From contig NZ_KQ948735.1 of the NCBI RefSeq assembly GCF_001514195.1, positions 609,413-673,412 on the forward strand: a DNA stretch of 64,000 nt, given 5' to 3'. This stretch comes from Streptomyces griseorubiginosus (lineage in GTDB: Bacteria > Actinomycetota > Actinomycetes > Streptomycetales > Streptomycetaceae). The translations under genes and the position numbers were made by a program. Of this stretch, positions 6,799-14,784 are shown in pieces. The notes below the pieces were generated by a model. The model worked only from the letters and a program-made list of their open reading frames with translations. It was not told where the DNA came from and made no database searches. Positions within the stretch are counted from its first letter, which is position 1. Every line of letters begins with the position of its first letter.

Positions 6799-9267
6799 AT
6801 GAACAAGGCAGTGAACGACCGGACACCGGGCAAGGTCTGGTCGGGGACCTGGGTCGCCGACCGGCTCGGCGTCGAACTCGTGGGCGACGACCGGCTGAGG
6901 GACCTCCTGGGACTCGCCCTCCGGCGCAACCCCAAGCGGGCCCATCTCCTGGTCTCCCACGTGCTCGGCAAGCACGTCCCGCAGTCCCCCGCGGTGGTCT
7001 ACGGCGAGGGCGTCGCCCTGGGCCGCAGGGTCCGCGAGCTGCTGGGCGACGAGGAGGCGGCCCGGGCGGTCGTCCTCGGCTACGCGGAAACGGCGACGGG
7101 CCTCGGCCACTCGGTCGCCGACGGCCTCGCCCTCGCCCCCTACCTCCACTCCACCCGCCGCCCGGTCCCCGGGGTGACCCCCGCGGGCGGCTTCGAGGAG
7201 TCCCACTCCCACGCCACCTCGCATCTGCTGCTGCCGGAGGACCCGGCCCTGCTGGCCGGCGAGGGCCCCCTGGTCCTGGTCGACGACGAGTTCTCGACGG
7301 GCAACACGGTCCTGAACACGATCAGGGATCTGCACAGCCGCTATCCGAGGAACCGGTACGTGGTGGTCGCCCTGGTGGACATGCGCTCGGAGGAGGACGC
7401 GGGCCGCCTGTCCGACTTCGCCGCGGAGATAGGCGCGAGCGTGGACCTGGTGGCAGCGGCATCGGGCACGGTGAGGCTCCCGGAGGGGGTGCTGGAGAAG
7501 GGGCAACAACTGGTCGCCGATCATGAGGCCCACCTAGGGGCGCGGGGAACTGCGCGACCAGCCCCCACACACCCGCACCCGGCAATCAACCGTGTGGACC
7601 TGATGTGGCCCCGCGACCTCCCCGACGGTGGCCGCCACGGATTCACTCCGGCGCACCGAATACGCCTCGAATCCGCACTCCCCGCGATGACGGCAAGGCT
7701 CGCCGAGGCGCTCCCCGCAAACGTGCACCACGTGCACATCCTCGGCTTCGAAGAGCTGATGTACGCCCCCCTCAGACTCGCCCACGCCCTCGAAGAGACC
7801 GCGGCCGAGACCACCGAGGTCACCTACTCCACCACCACCCGCAGCCCCGTCCTCGCCGTGGACGACCCGGGATACGCGATCCGCACCCGCCTCACCTTCC
7901 CGGCCCACGACACCCCCGCGGACGGCCCCGGCGACCGCTACGCCTACAACGTCGCCGGAGCCGGCTTCGACGCCGTGGTCGTCGTCGTCGACGACACCGC
8001 CGACACCCCCGAACTGCACGCGCCCGACGGCCTGTTGGCGCAGCTGGCCGCGCACACCCCGCACGTGGTCCTCGCCGTCGTCCCCAGTCATACGCCCGAA
8101 AGGCCCTCCATGCTCCCCGAGCCCCTCCGCGGCCCAGCCTTCTCCTCGTACGCCCCCGAAGAGGTCGGCTGGCTGCTCCAGGACCTCTCGGACGTCACCC
8201 TGGAGGCGCCGACCGAGGAGCGCGAGGAGGCCATCCAGAGCGGCGGCGCGCACTACGCGGAGTCGCTGCCCGTGGAGTACCAGCCGAGCGAGCAGTACCA
8301 GGAGCTGTTCCAGACGGCCCTGAAGGAGTCCTCCGCGAGGCTCGCGCAGGCCGTCGGCGCCGTCACGGAGATCGTGCTCCAGGAGCGCTCACCGCGTCCC
8401 GTCCTCGTCTCGCTGGCCCGCGCCGGCACCCCCGTCGGTGTCCTGATGCGCCGCTGGGCCCGCTTCCGCCACGGTCTCGAACTGCCGCACTACGCCGTCT
8501 CGATCGTCCGCGGCCGCGGTATCGACGCCAACGCCCTGCGCTGGCTGGCCGCCCACCACGACCCGGCCGACGTCGTGTTCGTCGACGGCTGGACCGGCAA
8601 GGGCGCGATCACCCGCGAACTGGCCGACGCGATCAAGGAGTTCGAGGCCGAGGACGGGGCCACCGGCTTCGACCCGGAGATCGCGGTACTCGCCGACCCC
8701 GGCTCCTGCGTGCGGACGTACGGCACCCGCGAGGACTTCCTGATCCCCTCCGCCTGCCTCAACTCCACGGTGTCCGGCCTGATCTCACGGACCGTCCTGC
8801 GCGCGGACCTGGTCGGCCCCGACGACTTCCACGGCGCGAAGTTCTACCGCGAACTCGCGGACGTCGACGTGTCGGTGGACTTCCTCGACGCGGTCGCCGC
8901 CCGTTTCCCCGAGGTCGTGGACGCCGTTGACGCCACTGTGAAGGAACTGCTGGCCGGCGACCGCGAACCGACCTGGGAGGGCTGGGCGGCCGTCGAACGC
9001 ATCAGTGAGGAGTACGGCATCCACGACGTCAACCTCGTCAAGCCGGGCGTCGGCGAGACCACCCGGGTGCTGCTGCGCCGGGTGCCCTGGAAGATCCTGG
9101 CGCGCGCCGGTGCGGGCGCCGACCTGGACCATGTCCGTCTGTTGGCCGAGCAGAGAGGTGTCCCCGTGGAAGAGGTCGCCGAACTCCCGTACACCTGCGT
9201 GGGGTTGATCCACCCCAAGTACACGCGGGGCGCGACTGGCGCCGACGGCCGGGCGGTGAACCTCTGA
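6799..9267 (+). CDS. Fused PRTase_2-TRSP-StiP(PRTase_1)-PELOTA protein
   Basis: 822 aa from ATG 6799 (AAGGGA just upstream); GTG codons at 6772 and 6781 would add at most 9 residues. The N-terminal phosphoribosyltransferase domain has its PRPP loop VDDEFSTGNT at about residues 161-170. A TRSP domain follows (about 266-480; RVDLMWPRDLPDGGRHGFTP at its start). Then comes a second PRTase-like StiP domain (about 500-700) with VDGWTGKGAITREL at about 595-608, and a C-terminal PELOTA-type RNA-binding segment (LAEQRGVPVEEV-AELPYTCVGLIHPK). In many bacteria these are two proteins; here they are one chain. It is predicted to act in the Ter-associated nucleoside-like metabolite pathway. A dispersed genomic repeat is embedded in frame at 7536-7591, in the linker between PRTase and TRSP. 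It overlaps the next gene by one base (TGATG). Confidence 0.88.
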   Translation: MNKAVNDRTPGKVWSGTWVADRLGVELVGDDRLRDLLGLALRRNPKRAHLLVSHVLGKHVPQSPAVVYGEGVALGRRVRELLGDEEAARAVVLGYAETATGLGHSVADGLALAPYLHSTRRPVPGVTPAGGFEESHSHATSHLLLPEDPALLAGEGPLVLVDDEFSTGNTVLNTIRDLHSRYPRNRYVVVALVDMRSEEDAGRLSDFAAEIGASVDLVAAASGTVRLPEGVLEKGQQLVADHEAHLGARGTARPAPTHPHPAINRVDLMWPRDLPDGGRHGFTPAHRIRLESALPAMTARLAEALPANVHHVHILGFEELMYAPLRLAHALEETAAETTEVTYSTTTRSPVLAVDDPGYAIRTRLTFPAHDTPADGPGDRYAYNVAGAGFDAVVVVVDDTADTPELHAPDGLLAQLAAHTPHVVLAVVPSHTPERPSMLPEPLRGPAFSSYAPEEVGWLLQDLSDVTLEAPTEEREEAIQSGGAHYAESLPVEYQPSEQYQELFQTALKESSARLAQAVGAVTEIVLQERSPRPVLVSLARAGTPVGVLMRRWARFRHGLELPHYAVSIVRGRGIDANALRWLAAHHDPADVVFVDGWTGKGAITRELADAIKEFEAEDGATGFDPEIAVLADPGSCVRTYGTREDFLIPSACLNSTVSGLISRTVLRADLVGPDDFHGAKFYRELADVDVSVDFLDAVAARFPEVVDAVDATVKELLAGDREPTWEGWAAVERISEEYGIHDVNLVKPGVGETTRVLLRRVPWKILARAGAGADLDHVRLLAEQRGVPVEEVAELPYTCVGLIHPKYTRGATGADGRAVNL
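7536..7591 (+). repeat. Dispersed repeat copy inside the PRTase-StiP gene
   Basis: AGGGGCGCGGGGAACTGCGC and the following GACCAGCCCCCACAC match the intergenic repeat consensus. Similarity continues to the ATCAACC end (consensus GAACAACC). It is read in frame as LGARGTARPAPTHPHPAINR and does not interrupt the coding frame. Confidence 0.8.
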
Positions 9268-10085
9268 TGCCGACCCAGCCTCCCGTGCTCGTCGCCAGCG
9301 ATCTCGACCGTACGCTCATCTACTCCGCCGCCGCCCTCGCGCTGACCATGCCGGACGCGCGGGCGCCCCGGCTGCTCTGTGTCGAGGTGCACGAGAGCAG
9401 ACCCCTGTCGTACATGACGGAGACGGCCGCCGGACTGCTCTCCGAGCTCGGTGACCAGGCGGTGTTCGTGCCGACGACGACCCGCACCCGCAAGCAGTAC
9501 CAGCGCATCAACCTCCCCGGCCCCGCACCCGCCTACGCGATCTGCGCCAACGGCGGCCACCTGCTCGTCGACGGCGTCACCGACCACGACTGGCACGCCG
9601 GCGTCACCGCCCGCCTTGCCGACGAGTGCGCGCCCCTGGAGGAGATCAGCGCCCACCTCCACGAGACGGCCGACCCGGTGTGGCTGCGCAAGCACCGGAT
9701 CGCCGAGGACCTCTTCGCCTACCTCGTCGTCGAGCGCGAACTGCTGCCCGAGGACTGGGTGAAGGAGCTCGCGGTGTGGGCCGAGGAACGCGGCTGGACC
9801 GTCTCCCTCCAGGGCCGCAAGATCTACGCCGTCCCGAGGCCCCTCACCAAGAGCGCGGCCGTGCGCGAGGTCGCCCGGCGCACCGGGGCCTCCTGGACGC
9901 TGGCCGCGGGTGACTCCCTGCTCGACGCCGACCTGCTGCTGGCCGCCGACCGGGGCTGGCGGCCGGGCCACGGGGAGCTGGCGGACGAGGGCTGGACGGC
10001 CCCCGCGATCAGCGCGCTGCCCGAGAGGGGCGTGCTGGCGGGGGAGCGGATCCTTCGGGAGTTCCTGAAGGCGTCCCGTCCGTAG
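9267..10085 (+). CDS. HAD superfamily phosphatase (Ter-associated)
   Basis: 272 aa. HAD motif I is at the N-terminus: VASDLDRTLIYS (DxDxT, residues about 8-19). The later motif is AAGDSLLDADLL (about 212-223; GDSxxD, motif IV), with a conserved Lys in LTKSAAVREV (about 193) as motif III. The start overlaps the preceding stop as TGATG, indicating translational coupling, and the gene completes the HpcH / PRTase-StiP / HAD set. It probably dephosphorylates an intermediate of the pathway. Its last 77 bases overlap the 3' end of the convergent DedA gene at a minisatellite. Confidence 0.88.
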   Translation: MPTQPPVLVASDLDRTLIYSAAALALTMPDARAPRLLCVEVHESRPLSYMTETAAGLLSELGDQAVFVPTTTRTRKQYQRINLPGPAPAYAICANGGHLLVDGVTDHDWHAGVTARLADECAPLEEISAHLHETADPVWLRKHRIAEDLFAYLVVERELLPEDWVKELAVWAEERGWTVSLQGRKIYAVPRPLTKSAAVREVARRTGASWTLAAGDSLLDADLLLAADRGWRPGHGELADEGWTAPAISALPERGVLAGERILREFLKASRP

Positions 10086-10761
10086 CGGACGTCCCGTCAG
10101 TGGCGGACGTTCCGTCAGTGGCGGACGTTCCGTCAGTGGCGGACGTCCCGTTGGTGGCGGACGCCGGCCGCCGCCGCAGTCGTACGACCACGAAGGCCGC
10201 GACCGCGACGGCGGCGGCGACCAGGACGACCTTCGAGTACGCGGACACCACGTCGGTGACCTGGGTCCAGTTGGCGCCCAGGGCGTGGCCCGCGAGGACG
10301 AACGCCGTGTTCCACAGGGCGCTGCCGAGCGTGGTCAGGGTCAGGAACACCGGCAGCGGCATGCGTTCGACACCGGCCGGGATCGAGACCAGGCTCCGGA
10401 AGACGGGGATCATGCGGCCGAAGAACACCGCCTTGGTGCCGTGCCGCAGGAACCAGGCCTCGGTGCGCTCGACGTCACTCGCCTTGACGAGCGGCAGCCG
10501 GGCCGCGAGGGCCACCGTGCGGTCCCGGCCGAGGAGCGCGCCGACGCCGTAGAGCGCGAGGGCGCCGATCACCGAGCCCGCCGTCGTCCACAGCAGCACG
10601 GCGAGCAGGCTCAGCCTGCCGGTGCTCGCCGCGAAGCCCGCGAGCGGCAGGATCGCCTCGCTCGGGATGGGCGGGAAGAGGTTCTCCAAGGCGATGGCCA
10701 CCCCGGCGCCGGGCGCGCCCAGGGTGTCCATGAGGCCGTTGACCCACTCGATGGCTGACAT
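10009..10761 (-). CDS. DedA family membrane protein with repeat tail
   Basis: 250 aa. SNARE-associated/VTT (DedA) domain: ENLFPPIPSEAILPLAGF (about residues 26-43) is the usual E-x-x-FPPIPSE re-entrant loop, and FFGRMIPVFRSLVSIPAG (about 111-128) is the G-R-x-x-P-x-x-R-x-x-x-x-x-PAG motif. There are four to five hydrophobic segments. After the last segment (about 180-195) and an RLRRR stretch comes a low-complexity tail of SATDGT hexapeptides encoded by an 18-base minisatellite. Family members are proposed lipid scramblases or flippases such as UptA/PopT. The start (MSAIEWVNG) has no strong box. The 3' end overlaps the HAD gene on the other strand. Confidence 0.88.
   Translation of the reverse strand: MSAIEWVNGLMDTLGAPGAGVAIALENLFPPIPSEAILPLAGFAASTGRLSLLAVLLWTTAGSVIGALALYGVGALLGRDRTVALAARLPLVKASDVERTEAWFLRHGTKAVFFGRMIPVFRSLVSIPAGVERMPLPVFLTLTTLGSALWNTAFVLAGHALGANWTQVTDVVSAYSKVVLVAAAVAVAAFVVVRLRRRPASATNGTSATDGTSATDGTSATDGTSATDGTPSGTPEGSAPPPARPSRAAR
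10082..10171. repeat. 18-base minisatellite in the DedA C-terminus
   Basis: Tandem units of GTGGCGGACGTTCCGTCA at 10082-10099, 10100-10117, 10118-10135 and 10136-10153 with few mismatches, and a degenerate fifth at 10154-10171. They encode the SATDGT repeats on the minus strand. The array begins 3-4 bases inside the end of the convergent HAD gene. Confidence 0.9.
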
Positions 10762-10851
10762 GGGCCCACGTTAGGGAAGCGGACCTGAAGCCCACCTGAA
10801 GAGACTGCTGCCGTACGGCCGCCGGCTCGCCGTCGCGCTGTGCTGTGGCCG

Positions 10852-11070
10852 TCAGCCGCAGCAGCCGCCGCCGCAGCACCCTCCGCCGCCGCCTGCCTGA
10901 GGGGCCGGGGCCGACGCGGCGGCCGAGCCGCCCACCGCCACTGTCGACAGCAGCTTCACGGTGTCGTCGTGGCCGGCCGGGCAGTCGGCGGGGGCCGAGG
11001 ACTCGGCCATGGGGCGGCTGAGTTCGAAGGTGTCGCCGCAGGTCCGGCAGCGGTATTCGTAGCGAGGCAT
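10852..11070 (-). CDS. FmdB family zinc-ribbon protein
   Basis: 72 aa. N-terminal PRYEYRCRTCGDTFEL is a CxxC half-site, and a second Cys/His pair lies in DCPAGHDD (about residues 29-36). The C-terminus is a Gly/Cys tail GGGGGCCGGGCCG typical of actinobacterial FmdB_reg proteins. Zinc binding is likely and the function is unknown (putative regulatory protein). ATG 11070 is preferred over the GTG two codons upstream because homologues begin MPRYEYRC. Confidence 0.87.
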   Translation of the reverse strand: MPRYEYRCRTCGDTFELSRPMAESSAPADCPAGHDDTVKLLSTVAVGGSAAASAPAPQAGGGGGCCGGGCCG

Positions 11071-11289
11071 GAGCACAGGTTAACCGGACCGCCCCGAGCG
11101 ACCCAGGCCCCGCTCCGACCCCTCCGACGTACCCGGGTTGCCGGTCCGTCGGCATCCGGTGCTGCGCCGGGCGGCCCCTTCCTGTCGTCCGATGCGCGGA
11201 CGGGCGGGGGGATCGGACATCCCCTGAGGCGTTTTCGGCAAGGCCTAGGGATTCGAGATGTCTCGTACCCCCTATCCGAGGAGACCCCC

Positions 11290-12657
11290 ATGGCCCACAG
11301 ACACGCTGCGGCAGGCGGTGCCGCGTTGACGGTGCTCGGCGCGCTCGTGCTGGCAGGACTGCCCGCGGCCGCGGCCGCCGAGCCCCCCGCGCCGCCGCCG
11401 GTACCCTCCGCCGCCGGGGCACCCGGCGTCGGCGAGCCCTCGCCCGCGATGCTGCGGGCGCTGGAGCGTGATCTGAAGCTGACCGAGGCGCAGGCCAGGG
11501 CCCGGCTGGTCAACGAGGCCGAGGCAGGCTCGCGCGCCGGCCGGCTCCAGAACGCGCTCGGCGAGCGCTTCGCCGGCGCGTGGCTCAGCGGCCTCACCTC
11601 CGCGGACCTGTCGGTCGCGACCACCGACGTCGCGGACACCCCGGCCATCGAGGCCGCCGGTGCGCGGGCCGTGGTGGTCAGGACACCGCTGGAGGAGCTG
11701 AAGGCCGTACGGGCGAAGCTGGACGCCACCGCGACCGGCAAGGCAGTCGACACGCCGGTCCGGTACATCGACGTCCGCACCAACCGGGTCACGGTGCAGG
11801 CGACGAGCCGTGCCGCCGCGGACACGCTCGTCGCGGCCGCCGGTGTCGACAGCGCGCTCGTGGATGTCCAGGTGTCGGCCGACCAGCCCCACGCGCTGTA
11901 CGACATCCGGGGCGGCGACCCGTTCTACATCGACGGCACGGCCCGCTGCTCGGTGGGATTCGGGGTCACCAAGGGCGACCAGCAGGGGTTCGCCACGGCC
12001 GGTCACTGCGGACAGGCGGGTGCGACGACCACCGGGTACAACCAGGTCGCGCAGGGCACCTTCCAGGCCTCCGTCTTCCCCGGCAACGACATGGCCTGGG
12101 TGGGCGTCAACTCCGACTGGACCGCGACGCCCGCCGTGAAGGGCGAGGGCGACCAGGACGTCCAGACCGCCGGCTCGGTGCAGGCGCTGACGGGTGCCGC
12201 GGTGTGCCGCTCCGGCTCCACCACGGGCTGGCACTGCGGCACGATCCAGCAGCACGACACGAGCGTCACCTACGCCGAGGGCACGGTCGACGGCGTGACC
12301 CGTACGACCGTGTGCGCGGAGCCGGGCGACTCCGGTGGTTCCTTCATCTCGGGCGTCCAGGCCCAGGGCGTCACGTCCGGCGGCTCCGGCGACTGCACGC
12401 GCGGCGGCATCACCTTCTACCAGCCGATCAACCCGCTGCTCAGCGCGTACGGCCTCACGCTCAAGACCAGCACGGCGGAGAGCGGGACGCCGGCTCCCGA
12501 GGACGGCGGCCAGGCGGGCGGCTGGGCCGCGGGCCGGGTGTACGAGGTCGGGGCGCGGGTGACCCTCGGCGGCGTCTCCTACGAGTGCCTCCAGGCCCAC
12601 CAGGCGCAGACCGCCTGGCAGCCGGCGCTGGCTCCCGAGCTGTGGCAGCCGGTGTGA
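11290..12657 (+). CDS. Secreted S1 serine protease, streptogrisin C-like, with chitin-binding domain
   Basis: 455 aa preproenzyme. The signal peptide spans about residues 1-30 (basic MAHRH, hydrophobic core, AAAAAE). The alpha-lytic protease-type propeptide covers about 45-205, and the mature chymotrypsin-fold domain starts around YDIRGGDPFYID. The catalytic triad is visible: H239 (ATAGHCG), D267 (GNDMAW) and S348 (PGDSGGS). Paired cysteines are present, as in streptogrisins. After a short linker the C-terminal 45 residues form a CBM5/12-like module (WAAGRVYEVGARVTLGGVSYECLQAH). The overall architecture equals S. griseus protease C. It probably degrades extracellular protein while bound to chitin. 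It ends at a strong bidirectional terminator. Confidence 0.93.
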   Translation: MAHRHAAAGGAALTVLGALVLAGLPAAAAAEPPAPPPVPSAAGAPGVGEPSPAMLRALERDLKLTEAQARARLVNEAEAGSRAGRLQNALGERFAGAWLSGLTSADLSVATTDVADTPAIEAAGARAVVVRTPLEELKAVRAKLDATATGKAVDTPVRYIDVRTNRVTVQATSRAAADTLVAAAGVDSALVDVQVSADQPHALYDIRGGDPFYIDGTARCSVGFGVTKGDQQGFATAGHCGQAGATTTGYNQVAQGTFQASVFPGNDMAWVGVNSDWTATPAVKGEGDQDVQTAGSVQALTGAAVCRSGSTTGWHCGTIQQHDTSVTYAEGTVDGVTRTTVCAEPGDSGGSFISGVQAQGVTSGGSGDCTRGGITFYQPINPLLSAYGLTLKTSTAESGTPAPEDGGQAGGWAAGRVYEVGARVTLGGVSYECLQAHQAQTAWQPALAPELWQPV

Positions 12658-12709
12658 GGACGGGCTGAGGTCGCGGTGGTGGTGACGGGGGCGGTGACGG
12701 GGCGGTGAC

Positions 12710-12736
12710 GGGGGCGGCCGAGGTCCGGCCGCCCCC
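12710..12736. terminator. Bidirectional terminator between convergent genes
   Basis: Perfect 11-base stem (12710-12720 with 12726-12736; GGGGGCGGCCG / CGGCCGCCCCC) with a 5-base loop, between the protease gene and the end of the minus-strand peptide operon. Confidence 0.8.
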
Positions 12737-12742
12737 GCCGCG

Positions 12743-13867
12743 CTACAGCTCGGCCAGCAGTGCGTAGGCCGTCGGCACGAAGGTGTCGCGGGCACGGAAG
12801 CGGCGGGTGCACAGCGCGGCCAGGGCCGTGCCGGTGGCGGGCCGGAAACCCAGGAAGGCCTGTTGGCCGAGGGTCGCCCCGCCGTGGAAGTACATCGGGC
12901 CGTGCTCGGTGGGGTGCTGGAACCAGGCGACGGTGTGCACGTGCCGGTGCCCGATCCCGCGCCGGAGCACCGGGCGGCGTACCGCGCGCAGCGCGTCGGC
13001 GAGCGGGTGGTCCGACGGATCCAGGTGGGCTTCGAGGAACGTGAGCAGGTCGTGCGGGTCGGCCCGGACGGCGCCGGCCGCCTGGAAACCGCCGACGTCC
13101 AGTGGGGGAACGGGCGTTGTGCCGTCCTTGCGGTGTCCGGTGGCATCGGTGTCCGGCCCGCCGGGGCCGAGGGTGATGCCGCCGAGCCCCAGGGGACGCA
13201 ACACCTGTCCGGTGAGCAGGGCGTCCCACGGGGTGCCGGTCGCCGCCGTGAGGGCGTGGCCGAGGACGGCGACGCCGAAGTTGGAGTAGTGCCAGCGGGT
13301 GCCGGGCCGGTGGCGCGGCCGGTGGCGCAGGAAGGCGTCGACCACGCGCTCGGCCGGATAGCGGGCGTAGGGGTTGGTGTGCCAGACCGGCAGCCCCCGG
13401 ACGAAGAAGTCGGCGGGCAGGGCGGGCAGTCCGGCGGTGTGGGTGATCAGATGGGCGAGCGTGACGGGGTCCCTGTCCGAGCGCCGGGATGGGTCCAGCA
13501 GCGCGGCGGCCGGCAGTCCCGCGGACAGCGCGCCCGTCCGCGTCCGGTGGGCGAGGAGCAGTCCGGTGAACGTCTTGGAGGCCGAGCCCAGTTCGTAGCG
13601 CAGCCGGTGGCGTGGGACGGGCGGGGGCGGCGCGGTGCCGCCGGTGCGCAGGGTGCGGCGACCGTGCCGGGAGAGGGCGAAGACCACGTCGGGCGCGTCC
13701 ACGGCGTCGACGGCCGCGGCCAGCAGCTCATCAGGCTCGCCGGACTCCTCCGGCTGCTCCGACTCCTCCGGCTGCTCCGGCTGCTCTGACTCCTCCGGCT
13801 GTTCCGGTTGCTCCGGCTCGCCCGGCCACGGAGCGGGACGCGCCCGAGGGTGTGCGCGGGTCGTCAT
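12743..13867 (-). CDS. Beta-lactamase-fold serine hydrolase (class C/DD-peptidase family), last gene of the peptide operon
   Basis: 374 aa. Serine nucleophile motif SASK at residues 95-98, YSN tyrosine motif near 190 (RWHYSNFGVAVLG) and a terminal HGG (FHGGATLG) as the third motif. This is the penicillin-binding / esterase / D-aminopeptidase fold. No signal peptide is seen. Instead the first about 45 residues are a low-complexity P/E/Q/S stretch (EQPEES repeats), so it is probably cytosolic. The ATG overlaps the TGA of the preceding gene (ATGA), showing coupled translation. In a peptide-tailoring context it could act as leader or C-terminal peptidase, an amide ligase or an immunity hydrolase; this is inference. 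Beta-lactam hydrolysis is less likely given cytosolic location. Confidence 0.85.
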   Translation of the reverse strand: MTTRAHPRARPAPWPGEPEQPEQPEESEQPEQPEESEQPEESGEPDELLAAAVDAVDAPDVVFALSRHGRRTLRTGGTAPPPPVPRHRLRYELGSASKTFTGLLLAHRTRTGALSAGLPAAALLDPSRRSDRDPVTLAHLITHTAGLPALPADFFVRGLPVWHTNPYARYPAERVVDAFLRHRPRHRPGTRWHYSNFGVAVLGHALTAATGTPWDALLTGQVLRPLGLGGITLGPGGPDTDATGHRKDGTTPVPPLDVGGFQAAGAVRADPHDLLTFLEAHLDPSDHPLADALRAVRRPVLRRGIGHRHVHTVAWFQHPTEHGPMYFHGGATLGQQAFLGFRPATGTALAALCTRRFRARDTFVPTAYALLAEL

Positions 13868-14784
13868 GACGGGGTCCGTGCGAGTCGCGTCAGGGCGCGG
13901 GAGGTGGCCAGCACGGAGGCGAAGGCGGCGACCAGCGTCGGGTGGTACACGATGTCGAACACCTCGTCGGGGTCGCCCTCGGGCATCGTGCGCACGGCGG
14001 GCATCGCTCCGTCGGGCTGCTGGGCGGCGGCGAAGCCTTCCCAGGCCCGCACGTCGAAGGTGGGGTCGGGCAGACAGGCGTCGACGACGAGCAGTTCACC
14101 GAGCAGGTCCCAGCGGCGCAGATCGAGCCAGTCGTCCAGCCAGGCCGGCAGCCAGAGCGCGAGGTAGTCGGCGATCCCGGCCGGCAGGCCCTCGGGGCGC
14201 TCGCCCCAGTCGGTGAGGTGGAAGACGGTGTGGGTGATGTCGTAGGCGATGTGCCCCTCGACCGTCCAGGGTTCGGGCGAGCGCCCCAGCCAGGTCGCGC
14301 CGACGAGCTCGGCCTCCGGGGGCCGGGGCGGCACGCCGAAGCGGCGCTGGAACGCGGACAGGCCGAGGCGGCGGACCGGTGACATCTCCAACGCGGCGAA
14401 ACTGTCGAGCCGTTGGTTGAGCCGGAAGGCCCGTTCGGCCTCGGGGCTGCTGTACCCCAGTTCCCTGAACGGCAGATACACCTCGAAGGGGATCGGCGAC
14501 AGGGGCTCGACGTGCTGGCCGCGCACCAGCATCCGGCCGCCGTCCAGGGTGTGGCACCAGGCGTGGTCGATCAACTGCCGTGCCAGCGTGGCCTGTCGGG
14601 AACCGGCCACGCCCTCGCGGAACAACACCGCGCAGATGAGGGCGAGTTCACCAACCGGTTTGAAGCGTTCGAGGAAGCCCACCTCGGGGTCGACGTCCGA
14701 CTCCAGCCGGAAACCGTCCCGGTGGGCGTGCAGCCACTCCAGGGCCCGGACGCCGACGTTGTGGACGAGACGCGTGTGGTTCAT
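13864..14784 (-). CDS. Unknown protein, paralogue B of the peptide operon
   Basis: 306 aa, no signal peptide or membrane segment. It starts MNHTRLVHNVGVRALEWLHAHRDGF. It is clearly paralogous to the upstream neighbour: both share an LEW/LTW-x-HRDGF start, PVGELA/PLGELA-x-C (about residues 50-60), [DT]-[IL]-TH-[TV]-VFHLTDWG near 200, WLPAWLD and a late AAQQPDGAMP (the neighbour has AAQDDSGAVP). The HLTDWG histidines and aspartate are candidate catalytic or metal residues, and the Q-x-x-DGA repeat hints at an alpha/alpha-toroid-like helical fold. It may correspond to an uncharacterised DUF family (possibly DUF6895), which I cannot confirm. ATGA overlaps tie it to the genes on both sides. Confidence 0.8.
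   Translation of the reverse strand: MNHTRLVHNVGVRALEWLHAHRDGFRLESDVDPEVGFLERFKPVGELALICAVLFREGVAGSRQATLARQLIDHAWCHTLDGGRMLVRGQHVEPLSPIPFEVYLPFRELGYSSPEAERAFRLNQRLDSFAALEMSPVRRLGLSAFQRRFGVPPRPPEAELVGATWLGRSPEPWTVEGHIAYDITHTVFHLTDWGERPEGLPAGIADYLALWLPAWLDDWLDLRRWDLLGELLVVDACLPDPTFDVRAWEGFAAAQQPDGAMPAVRTMPEGDPDEVFDIVYHPTLVAAFASVLATSRALTRLARTPS

Noticed and set aside
10840..11289. Upstream extension of the protease frame (605 aa)
   Set aside because: It overlaps the FmdB gene antisense; the true signal peptide begins at ATG 11290.
11272..13146. Large 624-aa minus-strand frame over the protease gene
   Set aside because: Shadow frame with Arg/Pro/Ala-biased composition in an opposite frame of real genes.
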